From NCBI GenBank assembly GCA_021030915.1, contig JAGEMR010000060.1:1-64000 (forward strand): DNA of 64,000 bases, read 5' to 3'. The notes under the pieces are model-generated. The model worked only from the letters and a program-made list of their open reading frames with translations. It was not told the origin of the DNA and did not search any database. A program made the translations under genes and the position numbers. The DNA is from Astrothelium macrocarpum. Its lineage: Eukaryota; Ascomycota; Dothideomycetes; Trypetheliales; Trypetheliaceae. Below, in pieces: positions 41,994 to 54,800 of this stretch; the first letter of the stretch is position 1; each line of letters begins with the position of its first letter.

Positions 41994-44330
41994 TCATGTA
42001 AACTGAAAGTCAAACGGCTCGTCCGAAATGTCTGGGAGACCGAGTAATTGCTGAGAGAAGCCAGGTTCATCCAGCCCTGAAGGTAAATTTCCAAGGTACA
42101 ATCTGGGCCAAAGTGCATCCCATTCTAAGGCCGAAGGCGATTCTAAGGCATTACTTGTCTGGATCCTGAGATCGAGGCCTTCATTTTGTCCCTGCGAGCG
42201 TCCGGCCGCCATCGAGTGGTCGTTGAGTAAATTAGGTTGGTCTACGGCATGGGCAGTGGAAGAGTATGTCGGAGTCAGTGACGATTGACGTCTATTAAAC
42301 TTCGGGGCAGGAGCGTGCTGCACAAAATGCGTAGCAAGGTGCTTTAAAGACTGGAGCATTTTGCAGAATTGCTCATCCTGGCCGTCGCTTCGATAGATGT
42401 GTTCGATGGCTTCGCAAGCGCCATCTAGTAAGGCTAAATCAGACTTCGCAGTCCAAGTGGATGGATTCCTCATGGTGTATATTACTAGGACATATACAGC
42501 TTCCAAAGGCGCGGTCATAGTAGTCAATGTAGGTCGTCCATGTTCATGAAGACACTCCAAAAAAGCCTCAATCGTAGACCTAGCAGCTCCGACACATATC
42601 GTTTCTGACGCGAGCAAACGCTGCAGGTAAGAGGTGTTGACACAATACCGACTAACATTCACACGATGGAGCTTTGGGTCCATAAGTAGCGCGGCGCGGT
42701 GTATAGTTGCTATTGTTTGATAGTATAGTAACGAAAGGTAAGTCCGTGCGGGAAGAATCTGAGGAGAACCGTAATGTAGCTCACGACCGGGGCGCAATAC
42801 ATCAGGCAAGGAGTTTGACCAAGCGACAAGCTCTGCATCGATCTCACCAATGGTACGGAGGATACCGTGAGGAGACTGCGCTTTGTCCCAAAGCTTCGGA
42901 CTGAAGATTTGCTCACTGATCTTGCCATGTATTTTTGCAATCTTGATTGACGCACCAAATGCATCTTCCTTCCCCGGACAAACCGGGACACTGACATCAA
43001 CGTCTTCGTCGTGAATGATGCTTGGTCGTCCCGTTTCGAAAGCGAATAGCTTTTCCATGCAATAAGCGCTCCACCAAGTACAAGATCCCATATCCGCTGG
43101 GCTATCTGCGGAGACCGGTTCAGCCTCGTATGATTGAGCTGGGGCTCTCCGAATATGGAGACCCATCGACTGCAAAATACGAATCGCCTGTCCAAGTGTT
43201 TGGGCACCAGCGCCATCCTTATTGCGGCTTCTTAGAGCAATGGAAATCAATAATAGTGCCTGTGCAGAGGGAAGAAACGGCTGTCCAACTAGAGCTGGGA
43301 GCAATGCATAAGCAGATTCAATGTACCCGAGGCCTTCTTCGGCATTGCTGTCATATAGAATACCTTTTCCAATGGATAACACAGCGTAAATGCAGGCCAA
43401 AGCAGGACGTTCACTGAAGTGACAGTTACTGGGGAAGTCATATCGAGTAAAGCTCTTGATCCAATGTGTTAGAATTTCACGATTTAGAAATGGAAACAAG
43501 GGATGAATTTTTGAGAAATAGGCATCGACGCAGGAAAGAATGTCATGTGGAAACAATGGTAACTCCGGATTGAGGGAAATATTGAACTCTTCGCAGTGGC
43601 GCATGCCAAACTGAAAATGAGCCGAGAGACTGGTATTGAGGGTTAGGATCGATAGCTCAAGCCACTGAGTAAAGACCTGCAGACTGCTTGGGCCAAGATA
43701 TTTCGTCTGACTTGTTTGGTAATCTGTGTTGAAAGCTGCTGGAGAGGTAGCCATGACCGAGTACGTAACGGGTTGCATACTCGAGCCAAAATCCTCCACA
43801 AGACTGGTTGGAGTATTAGGACGGCCTCGTCTGTCATCACTGCCATTAAACAAAGCTCCAGAGGACTGGCTATTGGGAAAAGATTGCGGTATATGGCCGG
43901 ATCTGGATTGTTGTTCAGGCATTTTCATTAACATCCCCTCGAGCTCGTGAATACGCCGTTCCATCTGTCCAATCCGCCCATCGTCCGACTGGTCTGTCGC
44001 TGAGGGCACCCATGATTCAAGGACTCCTTGTTCGCTTGGTACTGTTGGGTCCGAATATGTATATATTCTTGAGGTTTCGGCATGGCTTGCACCAGCTGTG
44101 CTCGATCTATTTCGCGCCCTCTTGCGAGTAGCCGGTCCTGCGTCTTTGGGATGAGTCGTGATGCAGGGGACGTTCGCAAGGCTACAGTTTCTGCAGGAAG
44201 GCTGCTGTTCGTCACATCGGACTTTGCGGGTTCTGCAAAGGTTGCAAGCTCGGGAAAGCCTTTTGGTCTTCGCAGGTAGCTGGGAAGCTCCGTGATCCAC
44301 AATGTTTGACCCAGGCGAAGCAGAAGTCAT
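41994..44330 (-). CDS. Zn2Cys6 transcription factor with fungal_trans domain
   Basis: A single open frame of 778 residues. The zinc cluster is Cys29, 32, 39, 46, 49 and 56 (CNLCRTRKVRCDEQQPSC, then RNCSLANVPC), followed by a basic region (RKRARNRSS) and a heptad-like stretch (residues about 120-135, RIGQMERRIHELEGMLMKM) that may dimerise. The middle homology region (about 260-560) includes YFSKIHPLFPFLNREI and GRPSIIHDEDVDVSVP, typical of fungal_trans (PF04082). It ends 67 bp from the convergent monooxygenase gene. It is the most plausible pathway-specific activator of the CGGCTCGG-bearing promoters, because CGG half-sites are what this class binds (inference). The AflR-type proteins are competing candidates. 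Confidence 0.9.
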   Translation of the reverse strand: MTSASPGSNIVDHGASQLPAKTKRLSRACNLCRTRKVRCDEQQPSCRNCSLANVPCITTHPKDAGPATRKRARNRSSTAGASHAETSRIYTYSDPTVPSEQGVLESWVPSATDQSDDGRIGQMERRIHELEGMLMKMPEQQSRSGHIPQSFPNSQSSGALFNGSDDRRGRPNTPTSLVEDFGSSMQPVTYSVMATSPAAFNTDYQTSQTKYLGPSSLQVFTQWLELSILTLNTSLSAHFQFGMRHCEEFNISLNPELPLFPHDILSCVDAYFSKIHPLFPFLNREILTHWIKSFTRYDFPSNCHFSERPALACIYAVLSIGKGILYDSNAEEGLGYIESAYALLPALVGQPFLPSAQALLLISIALRSRNKDGAGAQTLGQAIRILQSMGLHIRRAPAQSYEAEPVSADSPADMGSCTWWSAYCMEKLFAFETGRPSIIHDEDVDVSVPVCPGKEDAFGASIKIAKIHGKISEQIFSPKLWDKAQSPHGILRTIGEIDAELVAWSNSLPDVLRPGRELHYGSPQILPARTYLSLLYYQTIATIHRAALLMDPKLHRVNVSRYCVNTSYLQRLLASETICVGAARSTIEAFLECLHEHGRPTLTTMTAPLEAVYVLVIYTMRNPSTWTAKSDLALLDGACEAIEHIYRSDGQDEQFCKMLQSLKHLATHFVQHAPAPKFNRRQSSLTPTYSSTAHAVDQPNLLNDHSMAAGRSQGQNEGLDLRIQTSNALESPSALEWDALWPRLYLGNLPSGLDEPGFSQQLLGLPDISDEPFDFQFT

Positions 44331-44939
44331 GTTATCGTTTCATCTCTGTACTCGATTCATGACGCGTATGAGTGTTGTCGTTCTCAAAATCACGCAGTAC
44401 ATGCATACCAGCAGCAATACCTGACCTGACTTTTTCCTCAACATCAACGAGCGGGGTCGACAGTTGGCAATGAGCTTAGCAGGCATTTTACAAGATTTGC
44501 ACATTGACTGCTGTTGAACGCCAAAGGACAATTCTCGAACTACCCCGCATTACCGATCAAATGCAGCGGTGGGGCCGACATTATGGGAAATTTGTTTGCA
44601 TGCTGCCGCAAGAGGCAATGGAGAGTCAATTCCAACTTCGTCAGTGGCCCTCACAGTTCACGTGCCTGCATCGACTTTGAGAGGTGCCTTGGTGTTTTGT
44701 ATGTCCATTTTGGCTGGAACAGTGCAGTACCCTAAGCTAAACCCAATTGAGCAGATACGAAGCCACGTGATGACGTTTCCAAGGCAACGCGTCGAATTGT
44801 CCTTTTGCTCATAACTCGGACGGTTCAAACTAAATGTTCAGCCAGAGCCTCCGTGCGCATTCAATCCATTGGAGAACTGCATTGGGTTTTACAACGGTCT
44901 TTCTATAACAAACCAATCCCTGATCACTCTGAGAAAGAT
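44331..44939. other. Divergent intergenic region
   Basis: About 610 bp between the regulator and the HD-domain gene. No CGGCTCGG octamer was seen. It holds the promoters of both genes. Confidence 0.55.
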
Positions 44940-45578
44940 ATGGAGCTGATTATCAATAAGGCCAAAGAATACGTCGCGAACTACATGAGCCAGTACGATG
45001 CATCACACGATTACCGACATATAGAGCGCGTTCTTGGCCTTGCTCAGACGATTCAAGTCCGTGAACAGAGAGTTCAGCCTAATACACGGTACCGGACCGA
45101 CCTTGTGACCCTTAGCAGCATCATGCATGACGTTGGAGACAAAAAATATCTAAAGTCAGGAGAAGATGGTGTGACAATGGCTAAAAGATTTCTTATAGAG
45201 ATTGGTGTCAACGAATCGCTTGCTACAGAAGTGCAGGATATCATTAACCATGTTTCATACTCTTATGAGGTTAAAAATCCCTACAAGGTCCAGCAGTGCT
45301 TGGATCAGTATCCAGAGCTTGGAATTGTTCAAGATGCAGACCGCCTAGATGCAATTGGCGCGGTTGGAATCGCGAGATGTTTTGCATTCACTGCAGCTGT
45401 CAGGAATAAGAGTTTGGATGAGGGTATCGTTCATTTCGAAGAAAAACTTGAGAAACTGGAAGGAATGATGAAGACAAAGACCGGTAAAGAGATGGCTGCG
45501 ACTCGAACAGCCAGGTTGAAAGAATTCAAGGACTGGTGGGCGGATGAAGCCGGTATTATTATGAACGAAGCTCAGTAG
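44940..45578 (+). CDS. HD-domain phosphohydrolase (YedJ-like)
   Basis: 212 residues from the ATG at 44940. The frame is open upstream to 44805 but without an ATG. The HD superfamily metal-binding pattern is complete: His27 (DYRHIERV), His63-Asp64 (SIMHDVGDKKY) and the later QDADRLDAIGAVGIAR aspartate. Close relatives are small cytosolic metal-dependent phosphohydrolases or nucleotide-metabolising proteins of unknown physiological substrate. It looks like a housekeeping neighbour rather than a biosynthetic gene (inference). It is well conserved in character, with no oddities. Confidence 0.88.
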   Translation: MELIINKAKEYVANYMSQYDASHDYRHIERVLGLAQTIQVREQRVQPNTRYRTDLVTLSSIMHDVGDKKYLKSGEDGVTMAKRFLIEIGVNESLATEVQDIINHVSYSYEVKNPYKVQQCLDQYPELGIVQDADRLDAIGAVGIARCFAFTAAVRNKSLDEGIVHFEEKLEKLEGMMKTKTGKEMAATRTARLKEFKDWWADEAGIIMNEAQ

Positions 45579-47698
45579 AAAGTTCCTCGCAATTCGCCTA
45601 CGGTATCGGACTATTCACCGCAAGCATTCATCTGGCACATTCCACCACACGGCTCATTAAGAATATTCGCTTCACGATCATTACACCAAAATTCTGCAGC
45701 TCAAAAACCTGTGAATAGACTCAATGTGGAACTTGCTCCGGATTTCTTGACTTTCGGTTGGGGATTTGCACGAGTCAATGTGCAGGTGATTCCCTCCTGG
45801 TCCTCAACGTGCAGTAACAGCACGAAAAGGTCGATGGAGGATGTCTACACCAATTTGGTACCTCCAATAATGAGTACTGCACCTGAGTGACTGCCAGCGG
45901 CCTTCCTGGAGGCCTTTAGGCGCTTTTTGGTGATGACACTGGGTTTTTGAGAATCAGTCCAAGAATGAATTCCTGTAATTCCTCTCGTATGCAAACGCTG
46001 AGAGAGCCGTCAGAGAGCCAACTTCATTCCACCCTTACCCTCTCTTCGGAATTCTGTGATAGAATTGTTCACAAAGCTCCCAATAGAAGTCGCAATAAGC
46101 AATGTGGTGGACCGCAAGAGAAACAGCCTACGTTTCGTGCAATAAGAAGATTCTCAACGATCAAGAGCGATAAAATTTCTGACAATTATTTTTTAATCGA
46201 TTCTCCAACTTTTGGGATTGGTTCGACATTGCACCAAGGATCTCTCGAATGTTTTTAGCTGATGAAACATCATGCGTTCCACAGAGTTCTATTAAGAACG
46301 TCAGAGAAACAAGGTCTACTGTACTTGGTTTCAAGCATATGATGATTCCTAGCCTCCCACATCCCAGGTCCATTATGTTATGGATGTTCAGCCGCTAAGA
46401 CAGGGGGCGGACGAGGAAAAATTATGAGCTACCTTTTCAGGACAGCTGAGATCAAGAAGGCCAGATGAGTGCCTAAGCACTAAATGACAACACTATACCT
46501 CGCAGCAACTCGGCCGGTGGGGTAGTCCGCCGGAAGCCAGAGTATTCGTTCAAATGAAACAGACCCCTCGAAACTGCAACAACGATGCAGTCTTAACCGA
46601 AATCTATACAAGAGTTGTCGGGCCATAGGCGCTAAGAAACACTGCTTTGACAACCTAAACAAGACAATAGAAGTGCCTTGACTTCTAGATCCCTGCACTC
46701 ACATGCACAGCAGGCAGTGACACAAAGATCGAGCAATACGCACAAGGCTGCGCCCTATAGAATACATCAGATTGTAGGCAACAACGCAGAAGGTGGATGG
46801 ATCGCCTCCTCAAACTCTGGGATCGTTGAAAGGTAGGGTCGGCCAAATTGAAGCTAAATTATCCAAATGCGGAGATGAAGCTAGCATCTCTTCGTAATAC
46901 CCGAAACCGGTATAGTTGCCAATCCTTCGCCTAGCTCACATCCTAAGCAATTGCAACGACTGCCGCGACATGCAAGGTTACCGCAGTCTTACTGCAGCCT
47001 CCCGCTGACGCCTAATGCTAGATACCTTGTTAATCCCGCATGTCAGTGCCCATGTCCAAACCAAGAACAAAGACCGTTCCACATTAGCTCGATTGAGCCT
47101 CGGTAGACGAATAATAAGCAATCGAGGATCGAATTATCAGTCCAGGTAAAAACGCTAACTCGCCTATCGAAATCGACGATATACATTTTCTACGTATAGG
47201 TACTCATGCTGGGTCTATTTTACGATTCTACAGTACACGAAAGACTGAAGGTGGAAGCATAATCTTGAATTAGGCTCGAGAGCTTTTGAAAAAATTCATT
47301 ACAACCTATGCAGATGACAATTTCTACGCTATCTGATAGTGATTTTGACAACAAAATTCATACATCGCTATAATCTGTGTAAAATTGGATGCCCAAAATG
47401 TGGCCCGGAAGGCCTCTGCAACGTTACAATGTAGCGCCGATAGTTTGGATCTTATGCATTCACCCATTGGTCCGATATACAACCTTTTTTTCTTTTCTTA
47501 CGTTACTGTGGAGCAAGACATTTTCTGGGATCCTTGTCAATACAGCGACCTGCTAAATGCATGCTGCTCCAGATTTGACCTGGCATGCCCGCTGTAACGT
47601 CCTTTTCCAAAGACACGCTGTTTCTCATCCAATTTCCGATGACGGATTCATGACCGTCCCAAGCCATACAGGCGTTCTTTGCATCATCCGCATTGGCC
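45579..47698. other. About 2.1 kb without a convincing gene
   Basis: Only short unrelated frames occur (for example 45947-46258 + and 46698-46480 -), none with a recognisable motif or plausible splicing partner. Confidence 0.55.
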
Positions 47699-48990
47699 AT
47701 GGCAGAGCCAAATAACCAGAATCAAGGCCCTTCTCTGCTGGCAGCTTCGTACACGTTGCTTTTCGCCTCGATTCTGGCGGTCATACTTCGATTTCGCAGC
47801 CGCTATGTCGAGCGGAAGGTTGGCTTTTGGTGGGACGACTGGATCTCGCTGGTCGCCTTGGTGAGCCCGTACCTGCTTATCGGAGAAATATTCGCTCACA
47901 ACTGCGCCAGTCATTTGTCTGTGTGAATTGCACACTGACTATCTACTGGGTCCACATAGGCCTCGGGAGACATGTCAATTTCGTTTCGACGCCTCCTTCG
48001 CGGCTACTCCTCATTGATTACGTGAATGAACTTATGTATACAAACGGAATCTCCTTCGTGAAAATCTCCGTTGTACTGTTCTATTTGCGCATTTTCAAGA
48101 CAGTGAGGATATACCGACTGTGTTGCTGGGCTATGATCGTTGTTCTGGCCATGTGGTGCATTGTCTTCGACTTTGTGCTAATGTTCACATGCATTCCGGT
48201 GGAGAAATTTTGGCGTTCCAACGATCGAGGCCGTTGTAGGCCTGAAAAACCCGAGTATTTGGCCACAGCAATATCCAATATCATCATTGATGTCATCATT
48301 TTGATCTTACCTATGCCTATGATTTGGCGGCTCAACGCGCCCACCGTCCGAAAACTCGGTTTGGTCCTTATTTTTGTTGCAGGATACTGGTACGTTCATA
48401 GAGGCTTTGTATGCCATCACAAGCTTACCATCACAGTGTTCTTATTCTCTCAATCTTTCGACTAGTCTCAATACTACACCTAGACAATGAGCCACAGGCT
48501 GACATATCTTGTTCGTCCATGACCATCGATTGTATGCGGTGAAAGCATCCACTAACATGGTGCAGGGAACATTGCTAATCCGGAGCTTTTGGTTGTATGC
48601 GAACTGTCCCTGGCTCTGATCAGTAGCTGCATGCCAGCAATATGGAACCTATTGAGGCACATTGTGCAAAAGCATTTTCCAGCGCTGGCTACAAAATGGG
48701 CCAGTTCAAAGGGTTCATCTACTGCCAGCACCTTCAATACTATTACCACCCTGAAGTCCCCTACTTCCAGGACCACGAAACACTTTGCTCAGCTGCACGA
48801 CTCAGCGCTCCGGGGATCAGAAGAGGGACTTGTCAGTAGTTCGGTTGGCAACAGAAACCACGTGGAGGCAACGGCGCCAGGCAATTTGCAAGCCTCTCTT
48901 TGGACGGATGATCCTCTAGCATCAGATATTCCACTGCAAAAGATTCATGTTCGAAATGAAGTTGACGTCCATCGAGAGTTGAGACGATAG
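47699..48990 (+). CDS. Rhodopsin-domain (PTH11/SAT4-like) integral membrane protein
   Basis: Exons 47699-47860, 47911-48389, 48437-48531 and 48566-48990, all GT-AG and phase-consistent, give 386 residues. The layout is that of the fungal rhodopsin-like domain family (PF20684-type): an early WWDDWISLVAL segment, the hallmark GLGRHV, ISFVKISVVLFYLRIF, CIPVEKFW with its RCR partner, ILPMPMIWRLN, a reconstructed LILSIFRLVSILHL helix from exon 3, and WNIANPELLVVCELSLALIS in exon 4. Seven helices are expected, followed by a Ser/Thr-rich cytoplasmic tail of about 120 residues. Members include PTH11-like receptors, but function is mostly unknown. Exon 3 (95 bp) would be missed without splicing. Confidence 0.85.
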
Positions 48991-49366
48991 GAGCCAAGAT
49001 GGCGGCAAAGTTCGAAGCGACGATGATGTTCTTAGGGGGAGCAGCTACAGAAATGTGTTGATGATGGCCATGAAGAAGAATATACACCGTCGCGAAATGA
49101 CAACCCTGGTGATCTTTTGCACTGATGGCTGCAAATTGTGATGCCAGTATGTAGTCCGCCAATCCTACCTTAGACTTGCATATCCAATCAACGTTCCACC
49201 AGTATTTCTCACAAAACCTATACAGTTGCTTCGAAGCGAGATAGACCAGAGTAATCTTTGATCTCGTGGGAAGCATATCTAGGATTATAGAAAGCTGGCG
49301 GTCTGGTGCACGTGAAATAGAATAATTTGCTTGCGTCACTCCCATAGAAGAGCAATAAAAATGCAT
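48833..49366 (-). CDS. Doubtful small frame, weakly F-box-like
   Basis: 177 codons from an ATG at 49366. A segment near residues 30-55 (LDMLPTRSKITLVYLASKQL) faintly recalls the start of fungal F-box proteins; nothing else is recognisable. It overlaps the 3' end of the rhodopsin-domain gene on the other strand. More likely a chance frame or decayed gene than a real one. Confidence 0.2.
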   Translation of the reverse strand: MHFYCSSMGVTQANYSISRAPDRQLSIILDMLPTRSKITLVYLASKQLYRFCEKYWWNVDWICKSKVGLADYILASQFAAISAKDHQGCHFATVYILLHGHHQHISVAAPPKNIIVASNFAAILAPIVSTLDGRQLHFEHESFAVEYLMLEDHPSKERLANCLAPLPPRGFCCQPNY

Positions 49367-49905
49367 GACCAGGGACTGTCAAGAGGCTACTATTTACCTC
49401 GGCCTTATTGGTCTGCTTGGCAAAAAATTCCTTTTCTCAGTATTTTCGCTCAGGTGACAACTCTTGAACGCAGCGAAAACCTGTAAGCAGGTGTCTGAAA
49501 GATCGGCAATAGAACTGTTATTGGTGTACACAGGAGCTGAAACAACTTTGATCTTGCTAATTAGGGATCTTTAGGGCACGACCACCCTGCGGGGAGGGAA
49601 TCACCCCATAGTTACAAATCAATCAAGGAAACTAGTATGGAGCAGCGCTCAGCCTTCGGCAAGCGCGCCGTGCCGTATGCGGCTAAAATAGAGAAGCAAT
49701 GTACTCCATGCTAGCTCCGCACTCCCTGGACGCTTTTCTGTTTTTCGATAATGCAAGAACTCACCATCTGCTTTCTGGATTGACCACACAAACAAGTGTT
49801 CTTGGATTTCAGCAATTCGGATTCCGAAATCGCTCTTGACGAAAATCTGTGAGGATAGGAGACAAGCCCACTTGTGTAAACGACAAATGCACTGGCGGCT
49901 CCAAT

Positions 49906-51870
49906 TCACTGACTCCGGAGCCCATGATCCTCCTTGATGAGATCTGCAGCCCTTTCGACAACCATGTACACACTGCTCTGTATATTGCCCCTTGGGATGA
50001 TTGGCATTACGCTCGAATCGACGATGCGGAGGTTTTTAGCCCCGTGCACCAACAAGCGTTCATTAACAACCCCTCCATTTTCGCTAGGCATCATCGAGCA
50101 CGTACCACACGGGTGCCATTGTGACAGTGCGCTTCGTCTTGCCCACTCCCGCGCTTTCTGACGATCCGTGCCTTGTGCCTCAACCGCATTTCGCCGTCCT
50201 CCAGGCTTCAGAAAATCCTTGAGTGGCGAAGTAGCTGCGAGGCTCTCAATGAAAGCCAGATGCGAGGCCATGACCTCAACATCAAGTGGGTTGCTTAGCG
50301 AGCGAGGGTTGATGATAGGTTTGGCCTGAAAGTCGCTTGACACGATGTGGGTGCTGCCTCGCGAGAACGGGTGCAGCAGCGTCAGGCCCAGTGTTATGTA
50401 TTTCCCTGGTAAGTTGCTGATGCTGTAGTCTTGTGCCCGCTGACTGGCTCCGTAAGTAGTTCCCCTTGGCGACAGATATACGCCCCCGGATCCTTCTGTT
50501 CGACTTTGCACCACAGACTTCAAGAAATCATACTGTAGCTGCAGCCCTTTATTTCCTTTCCCATCAATGGCCGATGGATGAGCTGCGAGTTCAGCTGTAA
50601 ATGGAAGCTCATCCTCGGTCGCTTGGACAGAAGAATGTACAATAGGCATGATGGAATAGTAGTTGAAGCCGCCAAGGGCATAGGGCCCTTCTTTGCGTTG
50701 TGTAAATGCTTCCTCGGCGGCTTGTGTTGCAACTGGGTCCTTTGTACGCAGAGCATCGAGTGTCTCAACATCGTCGTTCACCTCAAAGCTGATGCCAGTC
50801 ATCAAATGATCTTGAAGATTCTCGCCTACCGCGGGATTCTCAATAAGCGGCGTAATACCGTGTTCTTTCAGTAATTCCGCATTCCCAATCCCAGAAAGTT
50901 CCAGGATCTTCGGCGTCTGGTATGGTCCGGCACTGAGAATGACTTCTCGTCGTGCGGTAATATGTTTCTGTTCTTGGCCTTGCTGTACATCGACACCAAC
51001 AGCTGAAGTATGTCCATCCTGTGTTCGGAACACAATCTTCCTTGCAACTGTCTCAGTAAACAAGTGCAAATTAGGTCGCGCTCCCCACGCTTCTCTCCAG
51101 TGCGCATTAGCAGAATGACTGCGCTCCTTGCTTATAGCATCTATAGTTGCCGGTGAACTAAATCCACCGCTCGCAAAACCGGAAGCGGGATCGGTCACAG
51201 ATTCAAATCCAAGCCTTCTGAAAGACTCGCTCCATGCTGGCGCTAACGGATCAGTAGATGGCGTTGCGTAGTGTACCTTCACAGGCCCAGACTTGCCGTG
51301 GGTTGACTCGTCGAGGTAGTTTAGGCCAAGATGTTTACGGTGTTCGGGCTCAGTTGGAAGTGCGAGCGTATGGAATTTGCGATAATAGGGAGCTAGAATG
51401 TCCCATGTCCATCCGTGGTTTCCAAGGCTTCCCCAGGCATCAACAACAGAAGCTGAGGGCGAGATAAAGGCTTGACCATTAATTGCGCTGCTACCACCAA
51501 GCACGCGGCCTTGTGGTTGACCAAGAAGACGGCCATAGAGTCCTGACTATGTAAAGAAGGTGTCTTAGTTTTAAGCACGACATTTGGAATATTTGGGGCA
51601 CCTTTCCGAACAAAACAAGTAGTTAGGATGTAGGAGATGATAGAGTTTCTCTCATACCTGCTCAGTTGATATAAAGTTCCAGTCAACATCTGTTCCAATT
51701 AGAGTAAACCATCGTCCTGGTACTTGCACGCTTGGGTCATTGGTGTGATCTGTTCCTGCTTCTATAACAGCAACTTCTACACTGGGGTCTTCAGATAGCC
51801 GCGAGGCCACCACAAGACCAGACGTGCCCCCACCCACAATAACAAAATCGAACTCATGATTTTCGCCCAT
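49906..51870 (-). CDS. GMC-family FAD oxidoreductase
   Basis: Exons 51870-51658 and 51546-49906 give 617 residues, standard for GMC enzymes. FAD-binding GGGTSGLVVASRL lies at residues 13-25. GMC signature 1 is around GRVLGGSSAING, just after the intron; signature 2 is SAGPYQTPKILELSGIG. The C-terminal active-site His549 is in SQWHPCGTCSMMP, and a second residue is Asn592 (PRGNIQSSVYMV). A His-Asn pair is common in aryl-alcohol/choline-type members. No signal peptide, so probably intracellular. It would oxidise an alcohol to an aldehyde or dehydrogenate a cluster intermediate (inference). It is the only gene between the rhodopsin-domain protein and the NRPS-like gene. Confidence 0.92.
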
Positions 51871-54800
51871 GCTGGATGAATAAACTTCGTTCTTGTAGAT
51901 TTTTAAGAAGATTTCGTACGACTCGGTCTGTCATGAGCGAAGTCAGCTTTTATGTAGGCAAGCTGTGGGGCTCAACAAGGATATACTCCTACTGTCTAGC
52001 TCACGGCATATCGAATCCGAAAGATCATCGATGCAGCCTTGCTAAATATCCAACAGAACCACGACAGCATATGGAGTGAATATCACAAGATACCTCAGCT
52101 TAATTACCAGCCAAACTCACAAGTACTAACTTAGAGAAAAAAAAAGTGCTCACAACAACTCAACGACATGTTGAGCTCTATTTTCTAGCATAACATGTAG
52201 GCTAGGTGTGAAACCATGATAACAGGTGTAGTGAGCTTCGCACAATTCTCAGCGATGGTTCAATTACGAACTACTGCGTTTGCCCAGTTCAATTTTCGCC
52301 CCTCTTGAGCTGATGATTTCGATTGCGTATGGTAATAGTTATTAGTCTTAATCAGAATATATCAAAATCACCAAATCATGCTCCAAATTCACTACAACTT
52401 AATAGACTTACAAGGACTTTAAAGATATTAAAGCTTGAATGCGTGTCAAAACCCCTTGTGGATAGCATATATTGTCAAGAGCTACCGGAAAGCCTATCGC
52501 TCTTAATTTATTGAACACCTTATCTTCCATAGTCAGTATGATCTCCCTAGAGCGCATGCACTGGTCTGCTTCCATTCTGCATCAGGTCGGTGTTTGAAGA
52601 CAACCTCAAGTCTCCCTGAAACTGAAGTAAATTGATCCACCGTATCTGTGATCACCTACGAGCCGTCCCTACTAGATATGAATTGTGTGTCATATTCCGA
52701 CATCCCTTGCTCTTATGATCATTGCAATGAGAATTCGGAAGAAGAGAGTCACTGGGTGAAAAAAGCGCGAATGCAAACTCATTCTTAATAAGTTCTGACT
52801 GGTCGTACCACCGCTCCGTAACGGACTTTGTGGTCGAGCGAAACAACTTTCAACTTGAATAAGATGGGCTCAAGAATGAATTTAAAACTAATAGGCTTGC
52901 GCATGCATATAGAGTATTGCCGTGCACGCGTAGTGATCGAGCCTAGAATAAAATGACCGCCAATTGTAATGCATTCTTACCATTTGTGGTAGATCGATGG
53001 TCCCATATGCGACGAATCTGGTCAAGCAGTATGTTTCCCGAATGAAGATCAGACCCTATAAAGGCGACGGAAAATGGTTTTACGCCGATTTTGTGATGCG
53101 ATTTTTGTGAATTTCGAGGATATTTTCCAGGGCCGAACATGCGAAGATGATGAGCCTGTTCGGTCCTTCTCAGTTAGATTTGAGCTCATTTAATAGATTC
53201 GTAGATCATCAGAAAGATGTTGCTCACCTGTGCGAACTGCTTCACCATATGTGTGAAATAACTCATCCAGAATCAAATAATTCGAAAATTTGTAGCACTT
53301 CTAGACATGCCAGAACTTGGGGGTGGCAGCCAAAGGCGGCTCCGGGAATGGACTAGGTTAATGAAATTCGAGGCGATAACTGCTCATGCTTGCGGGTACA
53401 GTAAAACTATAGATCACGAGAAGTTATACAAATATCACGAAACCACTAAAGGGATCTTCACCTGTAGTTTTAAGCCAGTAGAGTAGTGGACAGATATGAA
53501 GGCTTAGTGTGACGGCCCAATAGTTCTCATTTCTCGAGCGTCGTTGATGATGCCATTGAGAGATTTGAGTGAAACATTAATTAACGGCATACGAAAATAC
53601 GGTGAATGGACTGCTGTGACTGCGCAGCTTAAGTTCCAGTACTCTTATTGGCTATAAATCTCTCGAATAAACAATATAGTATCACAAATGCACTGCAAAG
53701 CCGCCGGGCGTAACGGGCCGTTGTACGTGGACTTTTTGATACAGTTTGTCGGGACCGAATCCAGACTGCGCTTAGAAGAGTTGTTACATCCAGGCAACCG
53801 GATCCGAGTGTATGGGAGCCTAAAGTACATGCCAATGATTTGTGGAGATATCAGTTGGAGCGCGGAAAGTAGATAGGTTTCGCCCGATGCATCCTCGCTT
53901 CGAGTTCAAGTTATTGCAATCTCGATCTCAAGCTCTATGGGGAAAATGGTCTGCGTAGCCTCGCTCCATACGTGCTCATGGTTATCTCTGTCGCGCCTGT
54001 ACATGTCTTCATTTGTTTTGCTATCTCCGTAACTTAGAAGCTTACGGGGAGCTCTGCAACAAGTCAGGATTCTACGTCTGAGGCTCGGTAACAAAGACCG
54101 CTTTTCATCGAATATGAGACACTAGTCCAAAAAGATTCCTCCTGACTTAGAAAATATACATGCCTTCAACTTACCGACTGCTAATTGACCGGGCCATCGC
54201 AGGGGCTAAGCCTGGAATATGAAGCCGAACATCCTCAAAGGTATTCAGAAGGACGTTGAAATAGGTGGCCGGGCCGCCAGAAACTTGTACACAAGTTATG
54301 ATCGCCGAAGGGAACTACTAGTCGGTTACCGCTCATGCATGTTGTTGGTGGTGCCGTGCTGAATATGCAGACTCCAAGGGCATGGAAACTTTCAGCATCA
54401 AGAAGCAAATTAAATTACGAAATGGTGAAGGCAAGAACGTACATTGACCAAGAACGACGTAGCAGGCTTGCTGGTGCGTCTCTTCAATACCTATGCATCG
54501 ACCCGGTTACGTGATTACTATTGGCACAGCGTTGTTCAAGGATGGTATCGAGATCGGCCCCATTAGCAAGCATGCGTCGGCTATTTGCCGTAGTGCGAGC
54601 TGATGTCTGCTACGAGGTGTTCGACGAGTTGTTTGACATAATCATTCGCGTAGGTGTGGTGGGAGCATGGAGCATCTGACTCGATCGGTACAGTGTCAGC
54701 CTAGAAGCTGCACAGCTGATCACAATCTCGGCCGATATTCTCTGCAACTGCATGGCGATCATCAGTGCAGCACGAAAAGTGCGTTACGAGCATCAAGAGT

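Noticed and set aside
45947..46698. Short frames in the gap after the HD-domain gene
   Set aside because: No motif, no splice-consistent extension, composition unremarkable.
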